A DNA stretch of 13,273 nt from an uncultured Lachnospiraceae bacterium. GTDB taxonomy: Bacteria; Bacillota; Clostridia; Lachnospirales; Lachnospiraceae. The position numbers and the translations under genes are program-made. Below, piece by piece: positions 1 to 6,813 of this stretch; within the stretch, counting starts at the first letter, position 1; the number at the start of each line of letters is the position of its first letter. Where the stretch lies: positions 1-13,273 of the forward strand of contig CAKRWX010000038.1 in the NCBI GenBank assembly GCA_934418055.1, in the 5' to 3' direction. The notes under the pieces were generated by a model. It was given only the letters and a program-made list of their open reading frames with translations. It searched no databases and was not told where the DNA came from.

Positions 1-1
1 T

Positions 2-67
2 GAGACCGTAGAGATATTGAAAAATGAGGTAATACCAAAACAATTATATACACAAGTCACACTGTAA
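2..67 (+). CDS. C-terminal tail of an unidentified plus-strand gene (partial)
   Basis: A reading frame is open from base 2 and ends at a TAA at 65-67, leaving 21 codons that translate as ETVEILKN followed by EVIPKQLYTQVTL. The tail 'VIPKQLYTQVTL' resembles the last strand of periplasmic sugar-binding proteins or LacI-type ligand-binding domains, where a P-K-x-x-Y-T-x-V-T pattern is common. That likeness is from memory and rests on very few residues. A plus-strand terminator (96-169) follows closely, which supports a real gene end here. The body of the gene lies outside the window. Confidence 0.4.
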   Translation, partial: ETVEILKNEVIPKQLYTQVTL

Positions 68-76
68 AGCAAAAAA

Positions 77-96
77 GAATCCTGCTTGCAGGATTC
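77..96 (-). terminator. Hairpin with U6 tract, minus-strand reading
   Basis: GAATCCTG (77-84) and CAGGATTC (89-96) form a perfect 8-bp stem with a four-base loop. Read on the minus strand, the stem is followed at once by six T residues (71-76 as A on the plus strand), the form of an intrinsic terminator. It would be a second, backup stop for transcripts leaving the L25 gene. On the plus strand there is no T tract after it. Confidence 0.6.
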
Positions 97-169
97 TCCG
101 CCTGCGGCGGGTCGCTTTAGCGACATTCTTCCACTCCGCCGCAGTGCGATCCTTAGCGGAGCGTTTTTT
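96..169 (+). terminator. Nested GC-rich hairpin with U6 tract, plus-strand terminator
   Basis: CTGCGGCGG (102-110) pairs with CCGCCGCAG (136-144), and a smaller stem GTCGC/GCGAC (111-115, 120-124) sits inside. An outer stem can form between CTCCGC at 96-101 and GCGGAG at 156-161. A second CTCCGC copy at 134-139 could pair with the same GCGGAG, giving a competing fold. Six T residues at 164-169 follow, so this is the likely terminator of the plus-strand gene that ends at 67. Confidence 0.65.
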
Positions 170-199
170 GTGTCATAGGGCGAAGTTTCCTATGACACA
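169..199. repeat. 11-bp perfect inverted repeat
   Basis: TGTGTCATAGG (169-179) and CCTATGACACA (189-199) are exact inverted copies around a 9-base loop. The flanking T run (164-168) and A run (201-205) extend the pairing past a one-base bulge at 200. Neither strand has a separate T tract right after the stem, so it is not a plain terminator by itself. It may be part of the convergent termination region or a dispersed palindromic element. Confidence 0.6.
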
Positions 200-200
200 T

Positions 201-248
201 AAAAACACCCGGATAGGTGTCACATATCAGCAACCACCATCCGGGTGT
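201..248 (-). terminator. Intrinsic terminator of the L25 gene
   Basis: Read on the minus strand, AACACCCGGAT and its complement (arms 239-248 and 205-214) form a 10-bp stem. It is extended past a single bulged base by CACC/GGTG (235-238, 216-219) and is followed by a run of Ts (205-201). It begins 43 bases past the L25 stop codon, the usual distance for the gene's own terminator. Confidence 0.8.
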
Positions 249-291
249 TCTATGATCTATATCTGCTGCCACGTTTTCTGGATACTCCGAA

Positions 292-915
292 CTACTTCTC
301 TTCTTCTTTCTTAGGAGCTTCCTTCTTTGCAGCGTCAGCCTCTTCTGTCTCCTCAGGCTCAGGAATTGCTTTGTTTCTAGGCTCAGCAACAACAACAACC
401 GTTGTTTCTGGATCCGTGATCAGATCAATATCTTTGTCTGCTGCGATCGGCAGATCTTTTACTTTGATGGAATCACCGACCTTCAGATCAGATACATCGA
501 TCTCCACCTTCTCAACCAATGCAGCTGGAACTGCCTTATAGGAAATCTCCTGAAGCATCTGCTCTACAACGCCTTCGGTCCTCTTCTCATGGTTCAATAA
601 GATTACTTCTGCTACAGAATGTACCTTCTCACCACTTACCAGAGCCTGGAAATCAATCTCATCTACCTGATTCTTCATGGAATCAAAATCAATTTCCTTT
701 ACCAGGACGTCCATCATCTGACCTTCCAGATCCAGCATGACCTGGCTGCCTTTGGTGCAGGTCTTCATAAAACGTTCTACGTCTCTCTTACCCATCTTCA
801 CCGGAATGGAGCCTTCGATCTCTCTGCCGAATACATTACCGGTTACATATCCTTCCCGTCTAAGCTTTTTTGCCTTTGTGCTCATGTCTCTTTTTTCAGC
901 TTTTAAAGTAGTCAT
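292..915 (-). CDS. rplY: 50S ribosomal protein L25 / general stress protein Ctc
   Basis: This 207-residue protein matches the long (CTC) form of L25, which binds 5S rRNA in the large ribosomal subunit; in Bacillus the homologue Ctc is stress-induced. The N-terminal L25 domain spans about residues 3-90 (AEKRD, then LRREGYVTGNVFG). The TL5-type beta domain spans about 98-178 (residues 136-156, carrying V-D-V-S-D-L-K-V-G-D). A charged Glu/Lys/Ala tail covers 180-207, typical of Firmicutes versions. The ATG at 915 is preceded by GGAGG at 925-929 with a 9-base spacer; an internal Met at residue 11 is less likely because the L25 fold begins before it. The gene has its own promoter and terminator, so it is monocistronic. 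Confidence 0.95.
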   Translation of the reverse strand: MTTLKAEKRDMSTKAKKLRREGYVTGNVFGREIEGSIPVKMGKRDVERFMKTCTKGSQVMLDLEGQMMDVLVKEIDFDSMKNQVDEIDFQALVSGEKVHSVAEVILLNHEKRTEGVVEQMLQEISYKAVPAALVEKVEIDVSDLKVGDSIKVKDLPIAADKDIDLITDPETTVVVVAEPRNKAIPEPEETEEADAAKKEAPKKEEEK

Positions 916-1017
916 TTAACTTTTCCTCCATCAAACTGATTGCTTAGCGGCCTTTTATTTTTTCGAGGTCTGTTAAGTTTCTCTAGTTACTACAACTTGT
1001 TTTCTTGTTACAAGTGT

Positions 1018-1045
1018 ATTATAACACTTATTTCAAATAGAGCAA
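1018..1045 (-). promoter_or_regulatory. Sigma-A type promoter for the L25 gene
   Basis: On the minus strand, a perfect TATAAT (1023-1018) lies 16 bases after TTGCTC (1045-1040). The predicted transcript starts near 1011, giving a leader of about 95 bases before the L25 ATG. The -35 box nearly touches the preceding terminator (1047-1087). An inverted repeat ACTTGT/ACAAGT (995-1000, 1010-1015) covers the predicted start site and could be an operator, but it is short. Confidence 0.6.
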
Positions 1046-1046
1046 G

Positions 1047-1087
1047 AAAAAAGTCCACAAATATTTGAATTATTTGCGGACTTTTTT
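1047..1087. terminator. Bidirectional terminator between permease and L25 genes
   Basis: AAAAAAGTCC (1047-1056) pairs with GGACTTTTTT (1078-1087). After one mismatch, CAAATA/TATTTG (1058-1063, 1071-1076) continue the stem around a 7-base loop. The A and T runs give a U tract in either direction. It lies 32 bases after the permease stop codon and so ends the kinase-permease transcript. Confidence 0.9.
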
Positions 1088-1118
1088 GTGTATATTTCGA
1101 TTCTATCCCAACAGTTTC

Positions 1119-2279
1119 TTATGTCAGACCATCCAGCAAAAACGCAGCCGCTAAAAGGACCAGCGCCAGCCCCACGTTCCAGATGGTAAAGGTAAGCATG
1201 TATTTTCCCCTGGTTCCCGCTGCCGGAGTCTGCTCTGACTCTGCAGCAAAAAACTTATAGGAAATCAGACTTGCCAGAGAAGCAATCAGGGTTCCAAGAC
1301 CACCGATGTTGACCCCCTGCAGCAGACCCCGGTACTCTTCTGTAAAACCAGATAACAGGATCGCCGCCGGGACATTGCTGATCATCTGGCTGCATAAGAA
1401 TGAGATCAGAAGCTCTCTTCCATTTAGAACCTGGCTCAGCACTTCTCTTACCACACAGATCCGGCCCATATTGCCGATAAATATAAAAAACGCCACAAAA
1501 GTCAGAAGCAGACCAAAGTCTGCCTCTAATGGCAGATATTTTTCTTTACAGAAACCTTTGATCCCAATACAGGATGCCAGAACAATCAGCAGCAGGAGCT
1601 GCCATGACAGGATACGGAACACGGACAGCAGGCTTATGAAAAATAATACTGCTAACACCTGGTTTTCTCCAGCTTTCTGAACTCCAACGATCTCTTTTCC
1701 CAGCATCCCCTGCCGGATTGGAAAATCCTTATGGCTCAGGCAGATTAAAAAGATCAAACCGGCAGAAATCAAGGTCAATGGTCCCATGATCTGCAAAAAC
1801 GTTCCAATTCCCATACCAGAAATGGAATACAGATACAAGTTCTGGGGATTTCCCACCGGAGTGGTCATACTTCCAAGATTTGCCGCAATGGTCTGTAACA
1901 CGATCACAGGAATCATTTCCTGCTCCAGGCCAGTCATCCGCAGAACCAGAACCGTAAATGGGACAAAGGTCAAAAGTGCCACATCATTGGTGATCCACAT
2001 GGAAGTAAAAAAGCATAAAAACACCAGCACCAGATATAATTGGCGAAAGGTTTTTACCTTTTCAAGCAGTTTTCCCGCCACTGCTGCAAAAAATCCTGTG
2101 CTTTTAAAGCCTTCCATAACCGTCATCAGACAAAACAGCAATGCCAGAACCCGATAATCAATATAAGAAAGATACTGCATATCCGGTGGAACACAGACCA
2201 TGGAACCGAATGCCAATAGCACCGCTGCAAAAAGAACTGTCTCTTTTTTCGCGAAATTTACAATTTTTCTAACTAACAC
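1119..2279 (-). CDS. SLC13/ArsB-NhaD superfamily permease
   Basis: This is a 386-residue, highly hydrophobic inner-membrane protein with about ten predicted membrane segments. It carries hallmarks of the ion transporter superfamily (CitMHS, ArsB, NhaD, SLC13). These are ITNDVALLTFVPF at about 96-108, the hairpin motif GSMTTPVGNPQNLY at 136-149, and the second-repeat motif SNVPAAILL at 301-309. The substrate (a dicarboxylate, another anion, or cation exchange) cannot be told from sequence. The start is GTG at 2279, three bases after the kinase stop codon. GAGG at 2288-2291, inside the end of the kinase gene, gives an 8-base spacer, so translation is probably coupled to the kinase. The region between residues 345 and 357 is a hydrophilic loop before the last helix. 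No soluble TrkA-C domains are present, unlike many SLC13 permeases. Confidence 0.85.
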   Translation of the reverse strand: MLVRKIVNFAKKETVLFAAVLLAFGSMVCVPPDMQYLSYIDYRVLALLFCLMTVMEGFKSTGFFAAVAGKLLEKVKTFRQLYLVLVFLCFFTSMWITNDVALLTFVPFTVLVLRMTGLEQEMIPVIVLQTIAANLGSMTTPVGNPQNLYLYSISGMGIGTFLQIMGPLTLISAGLIFLICLSHKDFPIRQGMLGKEIVGVQKAGENQVLAVLFFISLLSVFRILSWQLLLLIVLASCIGIKGFCKEKYLPLEADFGLLLTFVAFFIFIGNMGRICVVREVLSQVLNGRELLISFLCSQMISNVPAAILLSGFTEEYRGLLQGVNIGGLGTLIASLASLISYKFFAAESEQTPAAGTRGKYMLTFTIWNVGLALVLLAAAFLLDGLT

Positions 2280-2282
2280 GTT

Positions 2283-3218
2283 TTATGCCTCGATTCCAAG
2301 CTCTCCTGGAAGAAAACGCGGGCACACATTCTCGGAAGAGGTGATCACGGATGCTGCCAGTCTGGTTCCGATTTCTACTGATTCCGCCAAAGTCTTGCCA
2401 TAGGTCAGGCCACTGGAAACACCTGCGCAGAAAGCATCACCCGCTCCTGTGGTGTCCTTTACCTGTACCTTTTTCGCCGGGCAGAAGCCCTTCTTCCCCT
2501 TCATATCTGCATAGACCGAACCTGCGCCTCCCATGGTCACAACCATAGATGGGATTTTAGCAAGCTGAAGCTTCTTCGCCAGGATCTCAGCCAGCTCCTT
2601 TGGGGCAGTCTCACTGAAATCATCCGCAAAGAACATGCCGGCCTCTAACTGGTTGCAGATAAAGCAGTCAAACTTCTGAAGGAAATCTCGACGTTCCACA
2701 GCGATACTCATATTGCTGACCACACCGTACAGCTTCTTCTGGTGCTTCTCGCACAGCTCTACTACCTTTTTCACGATCTCCTTATCCACATCCACCTCGA
2801 TGATGATAGAATCCGCATTGGCAAAGATCTCGTCACCCTTCTTCTCCAGAACGTCAAGCAGCGGCATCAGATCCGGTCTCTGGGAAATCGATCCCGCCAG
2901 ATCGCCGTTGTTATCAAACACTGCCAGCCAGGTTCCCATGCCATTGGGCGTAGACTGCATGTATTCGGTATTTACCTTATGGTTATTCAGCTTGCGGACA
3001 ACCGCATCACCCAGCGCAGACTCATCCACAATACTTAAAAAGGTCGGGCGCAGCTCCATGTTTGCAATGTCTTCTACCACATTCCGGCTGACACCGCCAT
3101 GGATATATTCTACCTTTCCCGCATTTCTTCCATCTGGAATATACACATCGTCCGGGAATCCCTTAATATCCACAAAAACCGCTCCCATTACCACAATACC
3201 ATTCTTATTAACCGCCAT
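2283..3218 (-). CDS. PfkB-family carbohydrate/nucleoside kinase (pseudouridine-kinase-like)
   Basis: A 311-residue ribokinase-fold enzyme that would phosphorylate a sugar or nucleoside hydroxyl with ATP in the cytoplasm. The C-terminal PfkB signature DTTGAGDAF lies at 255-263, with D261 as catalytic base. The metal/phosphate N-x-x-E motif is N189-E192. The N-terminal substrate region reads IHGGVSRNVVEDIANM (39-54), a pattern close to pseudouridine kinases (PsuK/YeiC), where GGVxRN contacts the sugar. No pseudouridine glycosidase gene is adjacent, so the substrate is open. The ATG at 3218 follows AAGGA close by and GAGAGG further upstream. The gene leads a two-gene operon with the permease and has its own promoter. 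Confidence 0.88.
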   Translation of the reverse strand: MAVNKNGIVVMGAVFVDIKGFPDDVYIPDGRNAGKVEYIHGGVSRNVVEDIANMELRPTFLSIVDESALGDAVVRKLNNHKVNTEYMQSTPNGMGTWLAVFDNNGDLAGSISQRPDLMPLLDVLEKKGDEIFANADSIIIEVDVDKEIVKKVVELCEKHQKKLYGVVSNMSIAVERRDFLQKFDCFICNQLEAGMFFADDFSETAPKELAEILAKKLQLAKIPSMVVTMGGAGSVYADMKGKKGFCPAKKVQVKDTTGAGDAFCAGVSSGLTYGKTLAESVEIGTRLAASVITSSENVCPRFLPGELGIEA

Positions 3219-3258
3219 GTTCCTTTGTACCTCTCTATTTTTACTTTGTTTTTATCTG

Positions 3259-3305
3259 ATTATAACACGAATTTTAATTATAGCATATTGAGGCGTGGAT
3301 GGGAA
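3259..3305 (-). promoter_or_regulatory. Promoter region of the kinase-permease operon
   Basis: Two perfect TATAAT boxes occur on the minus strand, at 3282-3277 and 3264-3259. The first has a TTCCCA (-35-like, 3305-3300) with a 17-base spacer. The second lacks a good -35 box at the right distance. The interval separates GH28 (stop at 3335) from the kinase start (3218), and I see no intrinsic terminator in it, so read-through from GH28 is possible. Confidence 0.5.
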
Positions 3306-3334
3306 TAGGAATGTAGTCAAACTTATCTCAATTT

Positions 3335-4651
3335 CTACCGGTTATCATAATCATCATTTGCCGCATCCCGCGCTTCGGACACGGACACCTGCACCTGGTT
3401 CCATTCCATATCTTTCACATAATTAATCACGCCAAATTCCTTGCAGTCCAGTTTCACATGGTCAAACTGGATCCGGCTGATCGGCATCTGAGCATAACCT
3501 TCGATGTGAAAAGCACGGCTGATCCCTTCGTAATCGTCCTCACATCTAGCCTCTACGTTCCGGATGGTGATGTCACTGACCTGGGTAAGCGGAACGCTGT
3601 CCGGCAGTTTTTCCAATAATTTCTTCCAGCACTCCGGCACATCTCCCTGGTAGTCCTCCGGCAGATCACAGTAGCTGTACGCCGGATTCCAATTGAGACA
3701 GAAATGAAATGGATACTTCACATTGACCATCTGAAGATCTTCCACCAGCACATTCCGGATATAACCTCTTCTTGGCAGAGAAGATTTGATACGGAAACCG
3801 CAGTCCGTTCCATGGTACTGAATCTGTTTTAAGGTAATGTCATGGACACCGCCGGACACCTCGCTTCCGATGGTCACACCAAATCCAGCATTGATCTTAC
3901 AGTTCTGCACCGTGATATGGTGACATGGCCGTCCTACCCGGTAACCGTCCGCATCTCTTCCAGACTTGATGCAGATACTGTCATCGTTGCAGGAAGTCTC
4001 ACAATGCTCCACCAGCACATGATCGCAGGAATCAATGTCAATTCCATCAGTGCTTGGACTGCTCTTTCCGCAGCCTTCAATTTTGATTCCATCCACATGG
4101 ATCTGGCTGCTGTAGCAGATATGTACATTCCAGAAGCCGGATCTATAAGAAGTGATATCTTTGATGGTCACATGATCCGATCCCATGACCACCAAATTCC
4201 GGACTCTCATACAGTCATAATCACAGGCCCAGCGAAATCCTTTCGCGTCATACTCTTTTCGCATGCCGCCTTTCTGATCTTCGCCCCAGTATTTATTCCA
4301 CCAGTATTCTCCCTGGCCATCGATCATACCAGGCCCGCTGATCATCACATCGGTCTGGCCATCGCAGTTTAAAATACCTGGATACCAGTCCATTTCAATT
4401 CCAGCCGCTCTGGTGGGCACCACCGAATACTGTTCCTCATCTGTGGTTCCTAAAAGCACTGCTCCCTCTTCAAATTGAAGTTCCATGTGGCTTTTCAGAT
4501 AAAGTGCCGCCGTCAGATACGTTCCCTTTTCCAGCAATGCAATTCCCTGAACCTCCGCAGCACGATCAATCAGTTCCTGTAACTGCTCTGTTACCAGAGT
4601 CTTTCCATTTCCACAAATCGCAAAATCCGATGTCCGAAATACCTGTTTCAT
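3335..4651 (-). CDS. Glycoside hydrolase family 28 (polygalacturonase-like), cytoplasmic
   Basis: A 438-residue parallel beta-helix enzyme of the family that hydrolyses galacturonic-acid linkages in pectin or related oligosaccharides. Catalytic acidic residues are visible: STDGIDID at 200-207 (D202), and CNDDSICIKSG at 221-231 (D223, D224). The usual GHG motif is GFGVTIGSEVSGG (256-268), followed by FRIKS (286-290), a variant seen in many bacterial exo-acting members. There is no signal peptide, so it probably acts inside the cell on imported oligosaccharides. The start is set by AGGAGG (4662-4667) ten bases before the ATG at 4651. A longer frame up to 4714 would overlap the yitT stop and lacks that site. 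It lies 37 bases after yitT and is probably co-transcribed with it. Confidence 0.93.
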   Translation of the reverse strand: MKQVFRTSDFAICGNGKTLVTEQLQELIDRAAEVQGIALLEKGTYLTAALYLKSHMELQFEEGAVLLGTTDEEQYSVVPTRAAGIEMDWYPGILNCDGQTDVMISGPGMIDGQGEYWWNKYWGEDQKGGMRKEYDAKGFRWACDYDCMRVRNLVVMGSDHVTIKDITSYRSGFWNVHICYSSQIHVDGIKIEGCGKSSPSTDGIDIDSCDHVLVEHCETSCNDDSICIKSGRDADGYRVGRPCHHITVQNCKINAGFGVTIGSEVSGGVHDITLKQIQYHGTDCGFRIKSSLPRRGYIRNVLVEDLQMVNVKYPFHFCLNWNPAYSYCDLPEDYQGDVPECWKKLLEKLPDSVPLTQVSDITIRNVEARCEDDYEGISRAFHIEGYAQMPISRIQFDHVKLDCKEFGVINYVKDMEWNQVQVSVSEARDAANDDYDNR

Positions 4652-4661
4652 ATAAGAAGCG

Positions 4662-4667
4662 CCTCCT
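4662..4667 (-). promoter_or_regulatory. Shine-Dalgarno that decides the GH28 start
   Basis: A perfect AGGAGG on the minus strand, ten bases before the ATG at 4651. It rules in favour of the shorter 438-residue protein over the 459-residue frame, whose start at 4714 lies inside yitT. Confidence 0.8.
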
Positions 4668-4688
4668 ATTTCCGCTGGTGATACACAA

Positions 4689-5555
4689 TTAGTTCGATAA
4701 AAATCCCTTACCAATGATCTCGCTGGAGTTGGAGATCAGCATAAATGCGTTTGGCTCCGCCTGACGGATGAAGTTTCTCAGTTTTACTGCCTGGCTGCGG
4801 CGCATGGTGGTCATGATCACAGTCTTGCGGTGATGAGTGAACGCGCCCTGAGCCTGATAAACGGTCGCGCTGCGGTTTAACTCTTTAATAATGAAATCGC
4901 AGATCGGTTCCGGATTGTCACACACGATGTTGAAGCATTTACACAGGTTAATATTCTCGATGACACCGTCGATCATCAAAGATTTGCCGATGAGACCAAG
5001 GGTGGAAAACAGTCCAGTAGTCACATCAAATACCACAAATGCCATCAGAACGGAGAAACAATCCACCAATAACAGCATGGTTCCGATGTTAAAGCTGGTG
5101 TATTTCTTAAAGATCATGGCAATAATGTCCGTTCCGCCGCTGGACGCGCCGATGTTAAATAACAGAGCGGAACCGATGGCTGGAAGGAATACGGCAAACA
5201 CCAGTTCCAGGACTGGCTGATCCGTCAATGGTTTCGCTAACGGAAACCATTTATCCATGGCTCCTAAGGCAACAGACATCAGCACGCTGGAGTAAACCGT
5301 CTTCATACCGAAACCTTTACCAATGAAAATAAATCCCATAACCAGCAATACCATGTTGGCGATAAAGGTAAACTGGGACGCAGAAAGCGGCGTCACGGCG
5401 CTGACGATGGTGGAAAAACCAGTGATTCCGCCAAACGCAAAGTTATTGGGGAACTTGAAAAAATAGTTTCCAAACACCATGATCAGGGTGCTGACGGTCA
5501 CCACCGCGTACTCCCACAGATTCTTTGTAACTGGACTTTTGAACTCTCTTGACAT
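4689..5555 (-). CDS. YitT family membrane protein (DUF161 + DUF2179)
   Basis: A 288-residue protein of the widespread Firmicutes YitT/YpjC family, whose transport function is not firmly known. The N-terminal half has five or six hydrophobic segments (about 15-30, 40-56, 62-80, 85-102, 115-135, 155-178). It includes the family motifs NNFAFGGITGFSTIVS (37-52) and IGASSGGTDIIAMIFKK (135-151). The C-terminal soluble DUF2179 domain spans about 205-288 (GAFTHHRKTVIM, then S-S-E-I-I-G-K-G-F near the end). The ATG at 5555 has only a poor ribosome binding site (AGCUGA-type, then an A run), unlike most neighbours, which may matter given the mini-ORF in the leader. GH28 follows 37 bases after the stop, suggesting one operon. 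Confidence 0.95.
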   Translation of the reverse strand: MSREFKSPVTKNLWEYAVVTVSTLIMVFGNYFFKFPNNFAFGGITGFSTIVSAVTPLSASQFTFIANMVLLVMGFIFIGKGFGMKTVYSSVLMSVALGAMDKWFPLAKPLTDQPVLELVFAVFLPAIGSALLFNIGASSGGTDIIAMIFKKYTSFNIGTMLLLVDCFSVLMAFVVFDVTTGLFSTLGLIGKSLMIDGVIENINLCKCFNIVCDNPEPICDFIIKELNRSATVYQAQGAFTHHRKTVIMTTMRRSQAVKLRNFIRQAEPNAFMLISNSSEIIGKGFLSN

Positions 5556-5609
5556 ATTTTTTCAGCTTTAGGCGCAAAAAAATAGAAAGAACAGCTCCAT
5601 CCGAACCTG

Positions 5610-5633
5610 TCATTTCTCTCTTTGCAGCCCCAT
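5610..5633 (-). CDS. Possible 7-codon leader ORF upstream of yitT
   Basis: A perfect AGGAGG (5639-5644) stands five bases before an ATG at 5633 that opens the short frame MGLQREK and stops at TGA (5610-5612). This signal is much stronger than the one at yitT itself. The start codon lies in the loop of a small hairpin, GCAGC/GCTGC (5635-5639, 5624-5628). A second mini-frame, MELFFLFFCA (5600-5568), has only a weak site and includes a run of seven Us. This could be a translated regulatory leader, or chance; there is no conservation evidence here. Confidence 0.35.
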   Translation of the reverse strand: MGLQREK

Positions 5634-5663
5634 TGCTGCCTCCTATACTCTTTTGATAGGTTC

Positions 5664-5692
5664 AATATACGCCTGTTTTTTCCTGTTTGCAA
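5664..5692 (-). promoter_or_regulatory. Promoter for the yitT-GH28 operon
   Basis: On the minus strand, TTGCAA (5692-5687) and TATATT (5669-5664) are separated by exactly 17 bases. The transcript would start near 5657, giving about 100 bases of leader that contain the mini-ORF. A second TATAAT (5703-5698) has no suitable -35 box. Confidence 0.6.
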
Positions 5693-5710
5693 TCACTATT
5701 ATACTTGAAA

Positions 5711-5736
5711 GAGCCACAACGTTTTTGTTGTGGCTC
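5711..5736 (-). terminator. Terminator of the CPBP-glycosyltransferase operon
   Basis: GAGCCACAAC (5711-5720) and GTTGTGGCTC (5727-5736) form a perfect 10-bp stem with a six-base loop. It lies 19 bases past the glycosyltransferase stop. On the minus strand the stem is followed by only a short T run (TTTC), so the U tract is weak, but placement and stem fit an intrinsic terminator. Confidence 0.75.
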
Positions 5737-5755
5737 CTGCTCATTTTCAACATAT

Positions 5756-6775
5756 TTAGTTAAATCCAAAGAACTTCTGGCTGATCTTATATCCGGCGAT
5801 GGACACCTGACGTCCGCCCTTTCCAGGAAGGTTCATGCTCTGGCCCAGGAAACCGTAACGCAAGCGCATATACAGGAAAATGTCTTTCTTCTTCACAGAT
5901 TCCCACAGTTCCTTCTTCTTGGCCATATTTTCATCGGTTCCGGACTTAATGGCAAGAATGGAACAGATGACCATCATGATCTCTAAGTACCGCACCATGT
6001 AGTGACGCAGCTTGTGGCTTGTGATCTTGGAATTCTCATAGTAATCCAGCATTAGCTTCGTTACCCGGATCTGCTGGTCGATACGGCCGATCATCACGGT
6101 CTCATTGACAGACTGATCCGTACGTCCGATGAAATACCGGTAGAAGTTCACATCCAGGTAATACATGGTCTTCACATATGGAAGCGGCTGGAACACGAAA
6201 ATATTATCTACATAGAAGGTGTGTTTCGGCAGTTCGAAGTTACACTGGCGAAGAAGCTCGGTCCGGTAAATGACCGAATGCATGAGAATGTACTGTCCCA
6301 GCATAAATACCTTCACATCTTTCCAGGTAAAGATCTGGTCTTTTGGCAGTGCTGTATGGTAATTCATCACCTTTTTATGCTTCGCTCCCTGCTTCTCGTA
6401 AACGAAATTGCAGATCAGCATATCCAGAGTCTGGTTACCATAGACAAACCGTCTCAGTGTGGCAAGCACTTCTTTATAAGCGTTCTCGTCCACCCAGTCG
6501 TCACTGTCTACGACCTTATAATAAATGCCCTGGGCATTCCGGAGTCCTGCGTTGACTGCCTCGCCATGTCCGCCATTCTCCTGATGGATAGCCCTGCAGA
6601 TGCCCGGATAATTTTTTTCATATTCATCGGCAATCTCAGGGGTACGGTCCTTGGTGGAACCATCGTCCACAATCAGGATCTCCACTTCATCGCCGCCGGT
6701 TAACAGGGTGTCGATGCAGTGTCTCATATAGGCTTCTGAATTATAACAGGGGATTGCTACGGATAATAATTTCAC
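5756..6775 (-). CDS. Family 2 glycosyltransferase
   Basis: A 339-residue GT-A fold enzyme that would transfer a sugar from a nucleotide-sugar donor to a surface polysaccharide, lipid or protein acceptor. The nucleotide-binding N-terminus is SVAIPCYNSEAYM (5-17), then VDDGSTKD (36-43), ENGGHGEAVNAG (66-77) and the metal-binding DSDDW (90-94). The C-terminal half (about 150-339) has no clear membrane helices beyond one modest hydrophobic stretch at 262-276, so it is probably cytoplasmic or peripheral. The start is GTG at 6775 with AAGGAGG (6787-6793) eleven bases ahead; no ATG in this frame fits the conserved N-terminus. It follows the CPBP gene by 38 bases. Donor and acceptor cannot be named, and no other surface polysaccharide genes are nearby. 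Confidence 0.95.
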   Translation of the reverse strand: MKLLSVAIPCYNSEAYMRHCIDTLLTGGDEVEILIVDDGSTKDRTPEIADEYEKNYPGICRAIHQENGGHGEAVNAGLRNAQGIYYKVVDSDDWVDENAYKEVLATLRRFVYGNQTLDMLICNFVYEKQGAKHKKVMNYHTALPKDQIFTWKDVKVFMLGQYILMHSVIYRTELLRQCNFELPKHTFYVDNIFVFQPLPYVKTMYYLDVNFYRYFIGRTDQSVNETVMIGRIDQQIRVTKLMLDYYENSKITSHKLRHYMVRYLEIMMVICSILAIKSGTDENMAKKKELWESVKKKDIFLYMRLRYGFLGQSMNLPGKGGRQVSIAGYKISQKFFGFN

Positions 6776-6813
6776 TTTTTACAATGCCTCCTTGCGTTCG
6801 TTTTTCTAATTTT

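Noticed and set aside
2713..3291. 192-residue plus-strand frame opposite the kinase
   Set aside because: It is a complementary-strand shadow of the PfkB gene with Ser/Thr-rich low-complexity content and no family match.
3842..4372. 176-residue plus-strand frame opposite GH28
   Set aside because: It lies wholly inside the GH28 gene, has no ribosome binding site and no recognisable domain; it is a shadow of the real gene.
4652..4714. N-terminal extension of GH28 from a start at 4714
   Set aside because: It overlaps the yitT stop codon, has no ribosome binding site, and a perfect AGGAGG precedes the internal ATG at 4651.
5498..5692. 64-residue minus-strand frame across the yitT leader
   Set aside because: It overlaps the yitT start in another frame, has no good ribosome binding site, and its sequence looks random.
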